A DNA stretch of 9,034 bases, from positions 1 through 9,034 of the forward strand of contig JBNKFQ010000149.1 of assembly GCA_050289385.1 (NCBI GenBank), given 5' to 3'. The number at the start of each line of letters is the position of its first letter. The stretch's first letter is position 1. Shown here piece by piece: positions 1-6,823 of the stretch. This DNA is from JBNKFQ01 sp050289385. Lineage in GTDB: Bacteria > Pseudomonadota > Gammaproteobacteria > Pseudomonadales > Porticoccaceae. The position numbers were made by a program, and so were the translations under genes. The notes beneath the pieces were generated by a model that was not told the origin of the DNA, did not search any database, and worked only from the letters and a program-made list of their open reading frames with translations.

Positions 1-41
1 GCCAGTACAACTGAAATAATAACGATTAATATCCTATTCAT
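1..41 (-). CDS. Start of an exported or membrane protein, cut by the window edge
   Basis: Reading leftward from an ATG at 41-39, the first codons give MNRILIVIISVVL, a short positive N-terminus followed by a hydrophobic run typical of a signal peptide or membrane anchor. An AGAGAG purine stretch lies 4 bases upstream of the ATG and can serve as a ribosome binding site. Only 13 codons are visible, so no family can be assigned. The gene is divergent from the integron integrase remnant, which is where the first gene cassette of an integron would lie; that role is inference. A chance open frame cannot be excluded. Confidence 0.5.
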   Translation of the reverse strand, partial: MNRILIVIISVVL

Positions 42-89
42 GGAACTCTCTTAAAAACATAACATTTGTATATCGCGCATGCGCGTTTT

Positions 90-108
90 GCCGAATTTGA
101 TATTCGGC
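90..108. repeat. Hairpin with 7-bp stem next to a 12-bp palindrome
   Basis: GCCGAAT and ATTCGGC form a perfect 7-bp stem around a 5-base loop. Just to the left, CGCGCATGCGCG at 74-85 is a perfect 12-bp palindrome. Neither is followed by a T-run on either strand, so they do not look like intrinsic terminators. They lie in the leader of the leftward exported-protein gene and may be regulator sites or leader RNA structure. Confidence 0.45.
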
Positions 109-193
109 AGCCATCTCTAACCTTTTGATAATTAAATGGAAATTTTGATATCACCGATTCCCTCCGGAACAAAGCGAGTTTTTCCTGTTATCC

Positions 194-217
194 AAAATAA
201 CCGGATCCGGTTATTTT
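194..217. repeat. Perfect 24-bp palindrome
   Basis: Each strand from 194 to 217 reads the same 5' to 3'; the centre is CCGGATCCGG flanked by AAAATAA and TTATTTT. As RNA it gives a 10-bp stem with a GATC loop, and on the plus strand a T-rich stretch continues to about 220. It may be a weak bidirectional terminator insulating the integrase promoter, or an operator for a dimeric regulator. The symmetry is seen directly; its role is not known. Confidence 0.5.
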
Positions 218-311
218 ATTTGCCAAATCTGTTACCCCTTGATTTTATTCAGTTTTCTCAGTGGGCTCGCTGGATAACGCGCACACAGCCAGTATAAAGC
301 GCGCACGGAGT

Positions 312-346
312 TTGACAATACCCCAATATACTGTATATTTAAACAG
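312..346 (+). promoter_or_regulatory. SOS-type promoter with LexA box upstream of intI remnant
   Basis: A -35 hexamer TTGACA (312-317) and a -10 hexamer TATATT (334-339) are separated by 16 bp. Overlapping the -10 is CTGTATATTTAAACAG (331-346), which fits the proteobacterial LexA operator CTG-N10-CAG with an AT-rich centre. LexA control of integron integrase genes is established knowledge; here the operator lies about 28 bp before the likely ATG at 374. The promoter appears intact although the gene it drives is broken. Confidence 0.85.
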
Positions 347-373
347 TGTATTTGTGTGCATAGGGAGATGCCC

Positions 374-911
374 ATGGCCAGTCCGTTTATTGAATCCATT
401 CGACGTGATATTCGCCTTCGCGGATATAGCCTCCGGACGGAAAAAGCCTACCTCTATTGGATTCGCTTCTATATTAACTACTCGGGCAAACGGCACCCGG
501 CGGAGATGGGGGCAGCTCAAGTCAAGGAATTTCTGAGCTTTTTAGCCAATCTGCGCCATGTGGCAGCCAACACCCAGAAGGTTGCCTTAAATGCTGTGGT
601 GTTTTTGTATCACATATTTCTCGCAATTGACCTTGGTGATCCTGGTTTCTCGCTGGCGACCAAGCAACGATCATTACCTGCCGTACTCACTCAAGATGGG
701 GTAGCACAGATAATCTGGGTCTCTTTCTGGCAGAAACAGACTGATTATTGAGCTGCTATACGGCAGCGGGCTTAGAATATCGGAGTGCTTACGTCCTGGA
801 ATCCAGGATATTGATATTAATAGACTGGCACTCATTGTTCGAAACGGTAACATGCAGCGCGCAATCCAAAACGCCGCTATGGGAATGGCTATTGCTTTAA
901 CTGCAGGATAG
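374..911 (+). pseudogene. intI: Integron integrase (IntI) remnant, frameshifted and truncated
   Basis: Integron integrases are tyrosine recombinases that insert and excise gene cassettes at attI/attC. The first reading frame (ATG at 374, AGGGAG at 362-367; GTG at 356 and ATG at 368 also possible) gives an IntI-like SAM-like core-binding domain with RTEKAYLYWI, KRHPAEMG and ALNAVVFLYH. Near 713-720 the frame shifts by +1; the new frame continues with RLIIELLYGSGLRISEC, the segment with the first catalytic arginine. Around 846-852 the sequence jumps from IVRNG to MQRAIQNAA, consistent with loss of roughly 90 codons including the IntI-specific region. It stops at 909-911 before the catalytic HxxR and Tyr. 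The protein cannot be active as it stands. A general XerC-like recombinase is less likely given the N-terminal match and the LexA box. Confidence 0.85.
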
Positions 912-992
912 GTGATAGCAAGTACAACCCTGAATACCACCTAAAGCAAGCAATAACTTACCTCTGCCTCCCCCTTTTTTCGCCCCCCCCCC

Positions 993-1682
993 CTACTTCA
1001 CACTATAATCCCGCGCCTCAAGACAAGCCCTCATAGCCCTCTGATAATCATCATACTTGCCCGCATACTGATCCGCCGGCACATTGCCACTGGCCCGGGT
1101 CGGGTCAAAACCGGTTTGCTCCACCCCCCAGCGGTGACACTGGTAACGGTCTTCCGCCTGCTGCTGCTCGCTCTGCCCTTTTTTGGGGTAAATAAACAAC
1201 TCTTCAGATGCCGCCTCTTCCGGTTCCCTGATCGACTCTTGCCGGGGTTCCCGCGTAACCACATAACCCGGGCGGCTCGGTTCCCACACATAATAAACAC
1301 CACCCGCGTAGTAATACGGCACACGACCAACCCACACCGTGGAGTAATAAGGCGGCAAATAGGGCACCACCAAACCCACTGGCGGCAACACCACCGTAAA
1401 GTGGCTGCCCGAAGGGCGATACCAGATACCGGCACTGAAGTAATATTGGTGACGGCCATCGGGCACCACATGATAATGCGGCGGCAAACGATTGATCACT
1501 CGACCGCGCGGTGGGTAATAACGATCGTGGCTGTGACGGCGATCCAGAACGTCACCACGACGCTCGGAGCCTGGTGGTTGCTTGCGACGCTGGTCTTCAC
1601 CGGCCGACCACCCCGCTGCACTGCCACCCAACATCAAAAGCATTAACGTCACGCTCAGGCCACGACCGCGATAACTGTTCAT
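993..1682 (-). CDS. Exported DUF6515-like protein with a C-terminal cysteine module
   Basis: A 229-residue protein of unknown function. The ATG at 1682 is chosen because AGGAG lies 7 bases upstream; an earlier in-frame start at 1865 would overlap the preceding gene. Residues 1-28 form a signal peptide. After an Arg-rich linker, residues 66-135 are dominated by Tyr, Val and Pro (YYFSAGIWYRP, VGLVVPYLPPYY, VPYYYAGGVYYV), the pattern of the DUF6515 family of exported proteins. Residues 161-228 hold FIYP, QSEQQQAEDRYQC, GFDP and YQRAMRACLEARDYSV, also found in the upstream lipoprotein, with Cys182 and Cys220 conserved between the two. It starts 16 bp after that gene and should be co-transcribed. 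A periplasmic or envelope role is inferred from the signal peptide and partner. A run of 11 G follows the stop codon. Confidence 0.8.
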   Translation of the reverse strand: MNSYRGRGLSVTLMLLMLGGSAAGWSAGEDQRRKQPPGSERRGDVLDRRHSHDRYYPPRGRVINRLPPHYHVVPDGRHQYYFSAGIWYRPSGSHFTVVLPPVGLVVPYLPPYYSTVWVGRVPYYYAGGVYYVWEPSRPGYVVTREPRQESIREPEEAASEELFIYPKKGQSEQQQAEDRYQCHRWGVEQTGFDPTRASGNVPADQYAGKYDDYQRAMRACLEARDYSVK

Positions 1683-1698
1683 AGTTTTCTCCTCGTTC

Positions 1699-2265
1699 TT
1701 ATTCCGCAGCAACCGAATAACCGCGCCCCTCCAGACATGCCGCCATAGCTCGCCTGTAATTCGACGCCTGTCGCTCGATTCGCTGAATATCCTCTTGTTC
1801 CATCTGGTCGTAGTAGCGTTGCTGGTAGCGCGCTTCTTCCTGTTCCGCCGCTTCGGCAGCAGCACCCGCTACGGCGCCAGCGATCGCACCCACTACAGCA
1901 CCTTCCGCCGTTTCGTGCCGTCGCGCAGTAATCGCACCAATTACCGCCCCCGCTGCCGCACCAGCCGCGACTTTTTCGCCGGGAGGTGACGCAGGCACCA
2001 CCTGCACGCGCTGATGGGGCGCCAGGCCCGGTGCGCTGGGGTCAAAACCGCTCTGTCGCGCAGCCCACAGGTAGCACTCGTAGCGGTCGCGGTCCTGTTG
2101 CTCGGGGCTCTGATTGTTGGCGGGATAAAAGATCACCTCGGTAGCGGGCGGCGGCACCGCAGCGCGTTCTACCACCGCAGTGCGCGGCGGCATGGGTGCA
2201 CAACCACACACCAGCGCGGCCAGAGCCAACCACAGCAATGGGGCGCACAAATAACGGAAAGCCAT
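1699..2265 (-). CDS. Glycine-zipper lipoprotein
   Basis: A 188-residue predicted lipoprotein. The ATG at 2265 has AGGAAG six bases upstream. The signal peptide ends in LVCGC, with Cys22 after Gly the most likely lipidated residue (Cys20 is possible). Residues 43-76 contain VIFYP, QSPEQQDRDRYEC and SGFDPS. Residues 100-138 are an Ala/Gly-rich stretch with GAVIGAI and GAVVGAIAGAVAGAA spacing, a glycine zipper that in this class of proteins can insert into or pack at membranes. After a charged, Gln-rich helix (139-168), residues 169-185 read NYRRAMAACLEGRGYSV. The two flanking segments match the C-terminal module of the downstream gene, so the zipper looks inserted into that module. It is first of a two-gene operon. 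Function is unknown; an envelope location is likely. Confidence 0.85.
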   Translation of the reverse strand: MAFRYLCAPLLWLALAALVCGCAPMPPRTAVVERAAVPPPATEVIFYPANNQSPEQQDRDRYECYLWAARQSGFDPSAPGLAPHQRVQVVPASPPGEKVAAGAAAGAVIGAITARRHETAEGAVVGAIAGAVAGAAAEAAEQEEARYQQRYYDQMEQEDIQRIERQASNYRRAMAACLEGRGYSVAAE

Positions 2266-2523
2266 GGGTAACTTCCTGAAAAATTATTCAAAACTATTCT
2301 GGTCAGTTCGCGCAAATGCGATCTTGCTCTGTGTCAAGATTTGGTAACGCGCTGAGTGCTCCAAACCGGCATGTCCACAAATTGGCTATTGATTATTGGC
2401 CGTTGACCATTGGCCATTGCCTTTGGACTCCGTGAGGCAGTTTGAATAAAAACAAATGGCCAATGGTCAACGGCCAATTGCCAATGGTCAATTTTTGCTT
2501 TCCCGAAGCTGCTGGACCGAAAA
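2266..2523. other. Intergenic region between glgP and the lipoprotein operon
   Basis: This 258-bp gap between two leftward genes holds the heptamer-based inverted repeat (2381-2492). Closer to the lipoprotein gene, a minus-strand TTGACA (2337-2332) could be a -35 element, but no good -10 sits 16-18 bp from it; AATAGT and GAATAAT further downstream are only possible alternatives. No T-run terminator for glgP is visible on the minus strand; a small GCTT/AAGC hairpin near 2498-2510 is weak. Confidence 0.4.
2381..2492. repeat. Inverted repeat built from degenerate 7-bp units
   Basis: The left arm (2381-2422) is six head-to-tail 7-bp units of the form ATTGRYY, with variants such as GTTGACC and ATTGCCT. 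The right arm (2451-2492) is six units of the same type on the other strand. Units three to five are identical between arms, so 2395-2417 and 2456-2478 are a perfect 23-bp inverted repeat; outer units pair only partly. The 28-bp spacer contains TGCCT/AGGCA, a small inner stem. The transcript should fold into a long hairpin, which may stabilise the glgP mRNA 3' end or attenuate read-through. It could also be a small mobile or amplified element; I see no clear target-site duplication. Confidence 0.8.
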
Positions 2524-5070
2524 CTACAACCACAACATACAGCCCAACTCAAAGGGGTGAGCAAGCAGCGAATGGTAAGGGTAAACCCGCAACCGGTAAT
2601 GCTTTAACCCACAACAATCCGGCTGCCAGTCGATGGCAAAGACTTTGCTGCCACGCTGTTGGTCGGCGCTCTCATCCAGTTGCAAACGCAGGCAACTGTG
2701 ACTGGTGAATTCACCGTGCTCGACTTCGCCCACCAGGCACTCTACCGCGATATCGTCCGGCGCCAGACCATTGAGATTAACTCGCACCCGCATGGGTAGC
2801 GACTCGCTGAAAAACACTTCCGTCGCCGGAGCGTCAATGCGTTCCGCGTGTACGCCTGGCCAGCGCGCAAGCACCCGACGCTTCCACTCTGCCAAACGCT
2901 CCGCATTGTCAGCTTCTGCCATTCGCATACCTTGCCGCGCTGCCGGCAGGTATAGCTGTTGCAGGTACTCCTCTACCATGCGCTGCGCACTAAAGCGGGC
3001 AATAGTCGATTGCATTGATGCTTTTGACAACCGCACCCAGTTCAGCGGACAAGACTGGTTGCCACGGTCGTACCAGGCCGGTATCACCTGGTGCTCGATA
3101 ATGTCCAGAATATCCGCCGCCTCCTGGCGGTTGCGGTATTCGGGGTCACAGTCGGGGTCGTGGGGCGACACTGCCCAGCCGTTATCACCGTTGTAACCTT
3201 CGTCCCACCAGCCGTCGCGAATGCTCAGATTTACCACACCATTCGCCCCCGCTTTCTGCCCCGACGTGCCGCACGCCTCACGGGGATATTCCGGAGTGTT
3301 AAGCCAGACATCACAGCCCGCCACCAGGCGTCGGGCCAGGGCAATGTTGTAGCCCTCCAGCAAAATCACCCGGCCAATAAAATCCGGCTGCAACGACTTT
3401 TCGTAAAGCAGCTTGATCAATTCCCGGCCGGGCTGATCGTCGGGGTGGGCCTTGCCGGCAAATACCAGTGCCACCGGACGCTCACTGTCGTTTACCAGAC
3501 GCGCCAGCCGCTCTGCTTCCATAAACAGCAACCCGGCGCGTTTATAAGTCGCAAAGCGGCGCGCAAAACCGATCACCAGCACGTCGGCATCGGCGTCACC
3601 AACCACCGACAGGCTACGCTCGATCAGCGCCTGGCTCAAACCGTTGCGCTCGTGCTGGCAGCGCACCAGCTGTGCAATCTCGCGCAACAGTGTTTGTTTG
3701 ATACTGCAGTGTACCCGCCACCAGGTTTCGTCGTCGATGTTGTCAACCTGGCGCCAAAAAGCGTCGTCGTTCAGATGCTGGCGCCATTCGGGAAGCTGCT
3801 TGTCGAACAGTTCGGTCCAGTCGCGGTCGAGAAAACTTTCCGTATGGATACCATTCGTGATGTAGCCGATCGGGTTTTCCTGCGGTGGCACCTGGGGCCA
3901 CAGGTAACTTTCCATCTGCGCCGCCACCGCACCGTGAATACGGCTGACACCGTTGTGAAAACGCGACGCTCGCAGCGCCAGCGCGGTCATGTTAAAAGCG
4001 TGGTGGTCAACATCCGCACCGCCCAGTGCCAGCAGTTCATCGCCGGAAATTTTCAGGTCTTGCAAGTAGGAATTAAAGTGGTGACGCAGGGTATCGCGGT
4101 CGAAACAGTCATGACCGGCAGGGATAGGTGTGTGAATCGTAAATACGGTAGCGCCAGCGACCTGTTCCAGCGCCGTATCGAAATCGATACCGGCACGGCG
4201 CAATTCGACAACGCGCTCCAGCGTCAAAAACGCGGCGTGGCCCTCGTTGATATGCCACACCGCGGGCGCGAGCCCAAGCGCGCGCAAGGCACGCACCCCG
4301 CCAATGCCAAGAATCATTTCCTGCTGAATGCGCATGGTGCGGTCGCCGCCGTATAACTGCCTGGTGATATAGCGGTCGGTGGGGCTGTTGGCGTCAAGGT
4401 CGGCATCCAGCAGCAACAGGTCGATGCGCCCGGCCCGTACCCGCCACACTTGCAACACCACCTGACGATCGGCGATTGGCACCTGAACCCGCACGGTATT
4501 GCCGGTAGTGTCACAGGCTGGCGCGATGGGCAAACTGGTAAACGACCGACTGATACCGTGGGAAACCTGCCAGCCCTCGGCGTTGATGGTTTGCGCAAAA
4601 TACCCCTGGTGGTAGAGCAGCCCCACAGCAACAAAGGGCATATTGAGGTCGCTGACCGCCTTGCAGTGATCGCCAGCGAGAATACCCAGGCCGCCGGAGT
4701 ATATCGGCAGGCTTTCATGGAACCCGAACTCGGCACAAAAATAGGCGATCAGGGGAATGTCCCCGGTCGGTGGTTCGGCGCTGCAGTAGTCATCGTACCA
4801 TTGCAGCGCAGCACGATATTTTTTCAGGTAGTTCGCGTCCAGTGCCGCGGTGCGGAGTTTGGCTTCGTCCACACGCCGCAAAAACAGTTTCGGGTTGTGG
4901 TTGCAAGCGCGCCACAGCGGGCGATCCAACGCTATGAACAAGTCCCGCAATGGTCGCCGCCAACTGTACAGCAGGTTGCCCGCCAGATCGTGCAGGCGTT
5001 CCAGCTGGGCGGGAATACGCGGTCTGACTTCCAGACTGAAATCGGTAGTACTCATGATGTCGGGGCCCAT
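2524..5070 (-). CDS. glgP: Alpha-glucan (glycogen) phosphorylase
   Basis: This enzyme uses phosphate to release glucose-1-phosphate from alpha-1,4-glucans, with pyridoxal phosphate as cofactor, in the cytosol. At 848 residues it has the usual length of the bacterial alpha-glucan phosphorylase family (TIGR02094 type). Residues 15-130 match the N-terminal DUF3417 region (YSWRRPLRDLF, NPKLFLRRVDE). Then follow YSGGLGILAGDHCKAVSDL (124-142), INEGHAAF (274-281), the HTPIPAGHD loop (313-321) and RRFATYKRA (504-512). Lys606 in GTSGQKAG is the expected PLP-binding lysine, and all key motifs are intact. A beta-rich C-terminal region (about 740-848) follows. ATG at 5070 is used; ATG at 5055 (MSTTDF) is equally plausible and neither has a strong ribosome binding site. 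It is divergent from the sensor kinase gene and appears monocistronic. Confidence 0.95.
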   Translation of the reverse strand: MGPDIMSTTDFSLEVRPRIPAQLERLHDLAGNLLYSWRRPLRDLFIALDRPLWRACNHNPKLFLRRVDEAKLRTAALDANYLKKYRAALQWYDDYCSAEPPTGDIPLIAYFCAEFGFHESLPIYSGGLGILAGDHCKAVSDLNMPFVAVGLLYHQGYFAQTINAEGWQVSHGISRSFTSLPIAPACDTTGNTVRVQVPIADRQVVLQVWRVRAGRIDLLLLDADLDANSPTDRYITRQLYGGDRTMRIQQEMILGIGGVRALRALGLAPAVWHINEGHAAFLTLERVVELRRAGIDFDTALEQVAGATVFTIHTPIPAGHDCFDRDTLRHHFNSYLQDLKISGDELLALGGADVDHHAFNMTALALRASRFHNGVSRIHGAVAAQMESYLWPQVPPQENPIGYITNGIHTESFLDRDWTELFDKQLPEWRQHLNDDAFWRQVDNIDDETWWRVHCSIKQTLLREIAQLVRCQHERNGLSQALIERSLSVVGDADADVLVIGFARRFATYKRAGLLFMEAERLARLVNDSERPVALVFAGKAHPDDQPGRELIKLLYEKSLQPDFIGRVILLEGYNIALARRLVAGCDVWLNTPEYPREACGTSGQKAGANGVVNLSIRDGWWDEGYNGDNGWAVSPHDPDCDPEYRNRQEAADILDIIEHQVIPAWYDRGNQSCPLNWVRLSKASMQSTIARFSAQRMVEEYLQQLYLPAARQGMRMAEADNAERLAEWKRRVLARWPGVHAERIDAPATEVFFSESLPMRVRVNLNGLAPDDIAVECLVGEVEHGEFTSHSCLRLQLDESADQQRGSKVFAIDWQPDCCGLKHYRLRVYPYHSLLAHPFELGCMLWL

Positions 5071-5121
5071 TTACAGAAACTGCATTAACAGGCTATTCAA
5101 ACCGACGTACATGATAATAAA

Positions 5122-5135
5122 TTGACTGCGATCAA
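5122..5135. promoter_or_regulatory. FNR/FixK-type box between glgP and the sensor kinase
   Basis: TTGACTGCGATCAA matches the FNR/Anr/FixK operator TTGAT-N4-ATCAA with one mismatch; read on the minus strand it begins with a perfect TTGAT half-site. It sits in the 153-bp gap between two divergent genes, about 52 bp before the glgP start and about 77 bp upstream of the start point inferred for the kinase promoter. It could therefore act on either gene. One site of this length can occur by chance, but its position next to a FixL-like gene makes it more credible. Confidence 0.5.
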
Positions 5136-5169
5136 ATCCGCTGCATAACGACGATGATTTAGCGGACCC

Positions 5170-5198
5170 TGGACACAATGGTCACCTTCCCCTATACA
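5170..5198 (+). promoter_or_regulatory. Candidate sigma70-type promoter for the sensor kinase operon
   Basis: TGGACA (5170-5175) and TATACA (5193-5198) are spaced by 17 bp, giving five and four matches to the consensus hexamers. Transcription would start near 5205, some 20 bases before the GTG at 5224 or about 88 bases before the ATG at 5293. This is a sequence match only. Confidence 0.4.
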
Positions 5199-5223
5199 TT
5201 AAGGACGCCACTATCTACAACCG

Positions 5224-6819
5224 GTGCTGGGTTTCGTATTGAACGGTTTGGGTAGCAAGTGGACATCACAAGAGCCCTTGATCGATATCCCAATGGACAG
5301 GTTAAAAATTTCAGATATCACTGCCGATACGAAGGGCTTTCCGGTGCCGGTGGCACTGCTTATCGACACCGCCGGAAGAATCAGGCAGATCAACGCCAGC
5401 GGCTGTGAACTGTACAATTCCACGTGCAGCGACCTGATAGACACCAACTGGTTTGACCACTGTCTGCCAGAAGCCTGGCGCGAGGGTGCCCGGCATATTT
5501 TTATGCGGCTTATAGCCTCTGCAAGTGATGGCGCCAGTTATTACATTTGCCCGGCGCTCACCAGCACAGGTGAATCTCCTGTGCTGTCGTGGCATCTGAA
5601 AGTTTATATCGACCGTGGCGGCCATGTGGCAGGCGTCCTGGTCACTGGTGTGCGTATTGCCGAAAACACCGCCGAAACCAATTTTTTACTGCAATCAGCC
5701 GCGCGCAATCAGGCAGTACTGGACAACGCGATAGAAGCGATCATCAGCACCGAAACCGACGGTGTTATTACCTATGCCAACCGCACATGTGAAACGGTTT
5801 TTGGTTACCACGAGCAGGAACTGATCGGCAACAACATCAGCTGCCTGATGCCACAACCCTATCGCAGCAATCACAGTGACTATGTTCGCCACTATCTGGA
5901 AAGCGGGGAAAAACATATTATCGGTATCACTCGTGAACTCAACGCGTTGCGCAAGAACGGCAGTACAGTACCCATAGAGTTGACAGTTACCGAAATCAAT
6001 GTCAATGGCATACCCAGCTTTACCGCCATCATACGCGATATCAGTGAACGCAAAATTGCCGAACGTCGTCTGAAAAGCAGTGAAGAAGAGACCCGGCAGG
6101 TACGCGATCGGTTGGCGATGATGGATCGTTTGCACATTGCCAGCGAAATGTCGACCGGTATTGCCCACGAACTGAATCAGCCACTGGCGGCGATCTCCCT
6201 GTACGCCCAAGCCGGTCGCAACCAGCTTCGCAACGGCGATTCTGACCCGGAAACGCTGACACAAATCCTCACCAGAATCGAAACCCAGGCATTACGCGCA
6301 GGCGATGTGATCCGCCAAATGCGCAGCCTGATCGGCAAACAGGAGTCCCGTTACGAACCCAGCGACATCAACAAATTAATAGAAAGTACCGTGGAGCTGG
6401 CGCAAGTGGACAGCGATGCCCGTCAGGTTCGTATCGACTGCTATCTGGATACCAAACTGCCGCAACGCAAGATCGTGCGTACCCAGATTCAGCAAGTGTT
6501 GATCAATCTTATTCGCAACGCTTGCGACGCGATGCACGCGATGCCATCGTCGCAGCGTCTGATTGCCATCACCAGTAGCGTGTCGGGCAGCACGGTCACC
6601 ATTGCGGTGAGCGACCATGGCCCCGGTGTGGAAAAATGTTATCTCGACCGGATTTTCCAACCTTTTTTTTCCGGCAAACCATCCGGCATGGGGATGGGAC
6701 TGGCAATCAGCCAGACTATTATCAAAAACCACGGAGGCGACCTGCAACTCAACCGGCACTACCGCGAAGGCGCCGAATTCCGTTTTACCCTGCCGCTCGT
6801 ACCTTTGCCAAAGAACTGA
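5224..6819 (+). CDS. fixL: FixL-like heme-PAS sensor histidine kinase
   Basis: A soluble sensor kinase, 531 residues from GTG at 5224. ATG at 5293 (residue 24) is an alternative; neither has a clear ribosome binding site. No membrane segment is seen. PAS 1 spans about 37-140. PAS 2 (about 162-276) aligns without gaps to the heme pocket of rhizobial FixL: His217 corresponds to the axial heme ligand (His200 in Bradyrhizobium FixL), His231 to His214, Arg237 to Arg220 and Leu253 to Leu236. A helical linker leads to the HisKA domain, with His315 in AHELNQP the phosphorylated residue. The ATPase domain has Asn428/Asn432 (N box), DHGPG (464-468) and GMGMGLAIS (488-496). By family knowledge it should autophosphorylate in response to oxygen state and pass phosphate to the regulator 4 bp downstream. 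Heme binding is inferred from residues, not proven. Confidence 0.85.
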   Translation: MLGFVLNGLGSKWTSQEPLIDIPMDRLKISDITADTKGFPVPVALLIDTAGRIRQINASGCELYNSTCSDLIDTNWFDHCLPEAWREGARHIFMRLIASASDGASYYICPALTSTGESPVLSWHLKVYIDRGGHVAGVLVTGVRIAENTAETNFLLQSAARNQAVLDNAIEAIISTETDGVITYANRTCETVFGYHEQELIGNNISCLMPQPYRSNHSDYVRHYLESGEKHIIGITRELNALRKNGSTVPIELTVTEINVNGIPSFTAIIRDISERKIAERRLKSSEEETRQVRDRLAMMDRLHIASEMSTGIAHELNQPLAAISLYAQAGRNQLRNGDSDPETLTQILTRIETQALRAGDVIRQMRSLIGKQESRYEPSDINKLIESTVELAQVDSDARQVRIDCYLDTKLPQRKIVRTQIQQVLINLIRNACDAMHAMPSSQRLIAITSSVSGSTVTIAVSDHGPGVEKCYLDRIFQPFFSGKPSGMGMGLAISQTIIKNHGGDLQLNRHYREGAEFRFTLPLVPLPKN

Positions 6820-6823
6820 CAGC

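Larger units (their letters stand above)
42..311. other. Gene-poor stretch, possible attI region of a dead integron
   Basis: No convincing gene lies here; the open frames present have no recognisable features. The stretch separates the leftward exported-protein start from the rightward integron integrase remnant, the place where a recombination site attI normally sits. On the minus strand a GTTAGAG heptamer (121-115) resembles the GTTRRRY integrase core site but misses the final pyrimidine. TTTGATA occurs in direct orientation at 96-102, 124-130 and 144-150 and could be accessory binding repeats. Palindromes lie at 74-85, 90-108 and 194-217. Position supports an attI assignment more than sequence does. 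Confidence 0.35.

Noticed and set aside
1116..1646. A 176-codon open frame on the plus strand, opposite the DUF6515-like gene
   Set aside because: The opposite strand has a signal peptide, ribosome binding site and a module shared with its neighbour; this frame has none of these.
1683..1865. Upstream extension of the DUF6515-like protein to an ATG at 1865
   Set aside because: The extra 61 residues are an Arg-rich shadow of the lipoprotein gene and would precede a clear signal peptide; ATG at 1682 has a good AGGAG.
2381..2492. Heptamer inverted repeat as an integron attC site or CRISPR array
   Set aside because: The GTTGACC/GGTCAAC units do not fit GTTRRRY/RYYYAAC, and there are no spaced direct repeats with unique spacers.
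3091..4356. A 421-codon open frame on the plus strand, opposite glgP
   Set aside because: It lies wholly antisense to a well-conserved phosphorylase with intact motifs, has no recognisable domain, and is explained by the GC-rich codon pattern of glgP.
5695..6264. A 189-codon open frame on the minus strand, opposite the sensor kinase
   Set aside because: It is antisense to the conserved PAS and HisKA coding region and shows no domain or ribosome binding site.
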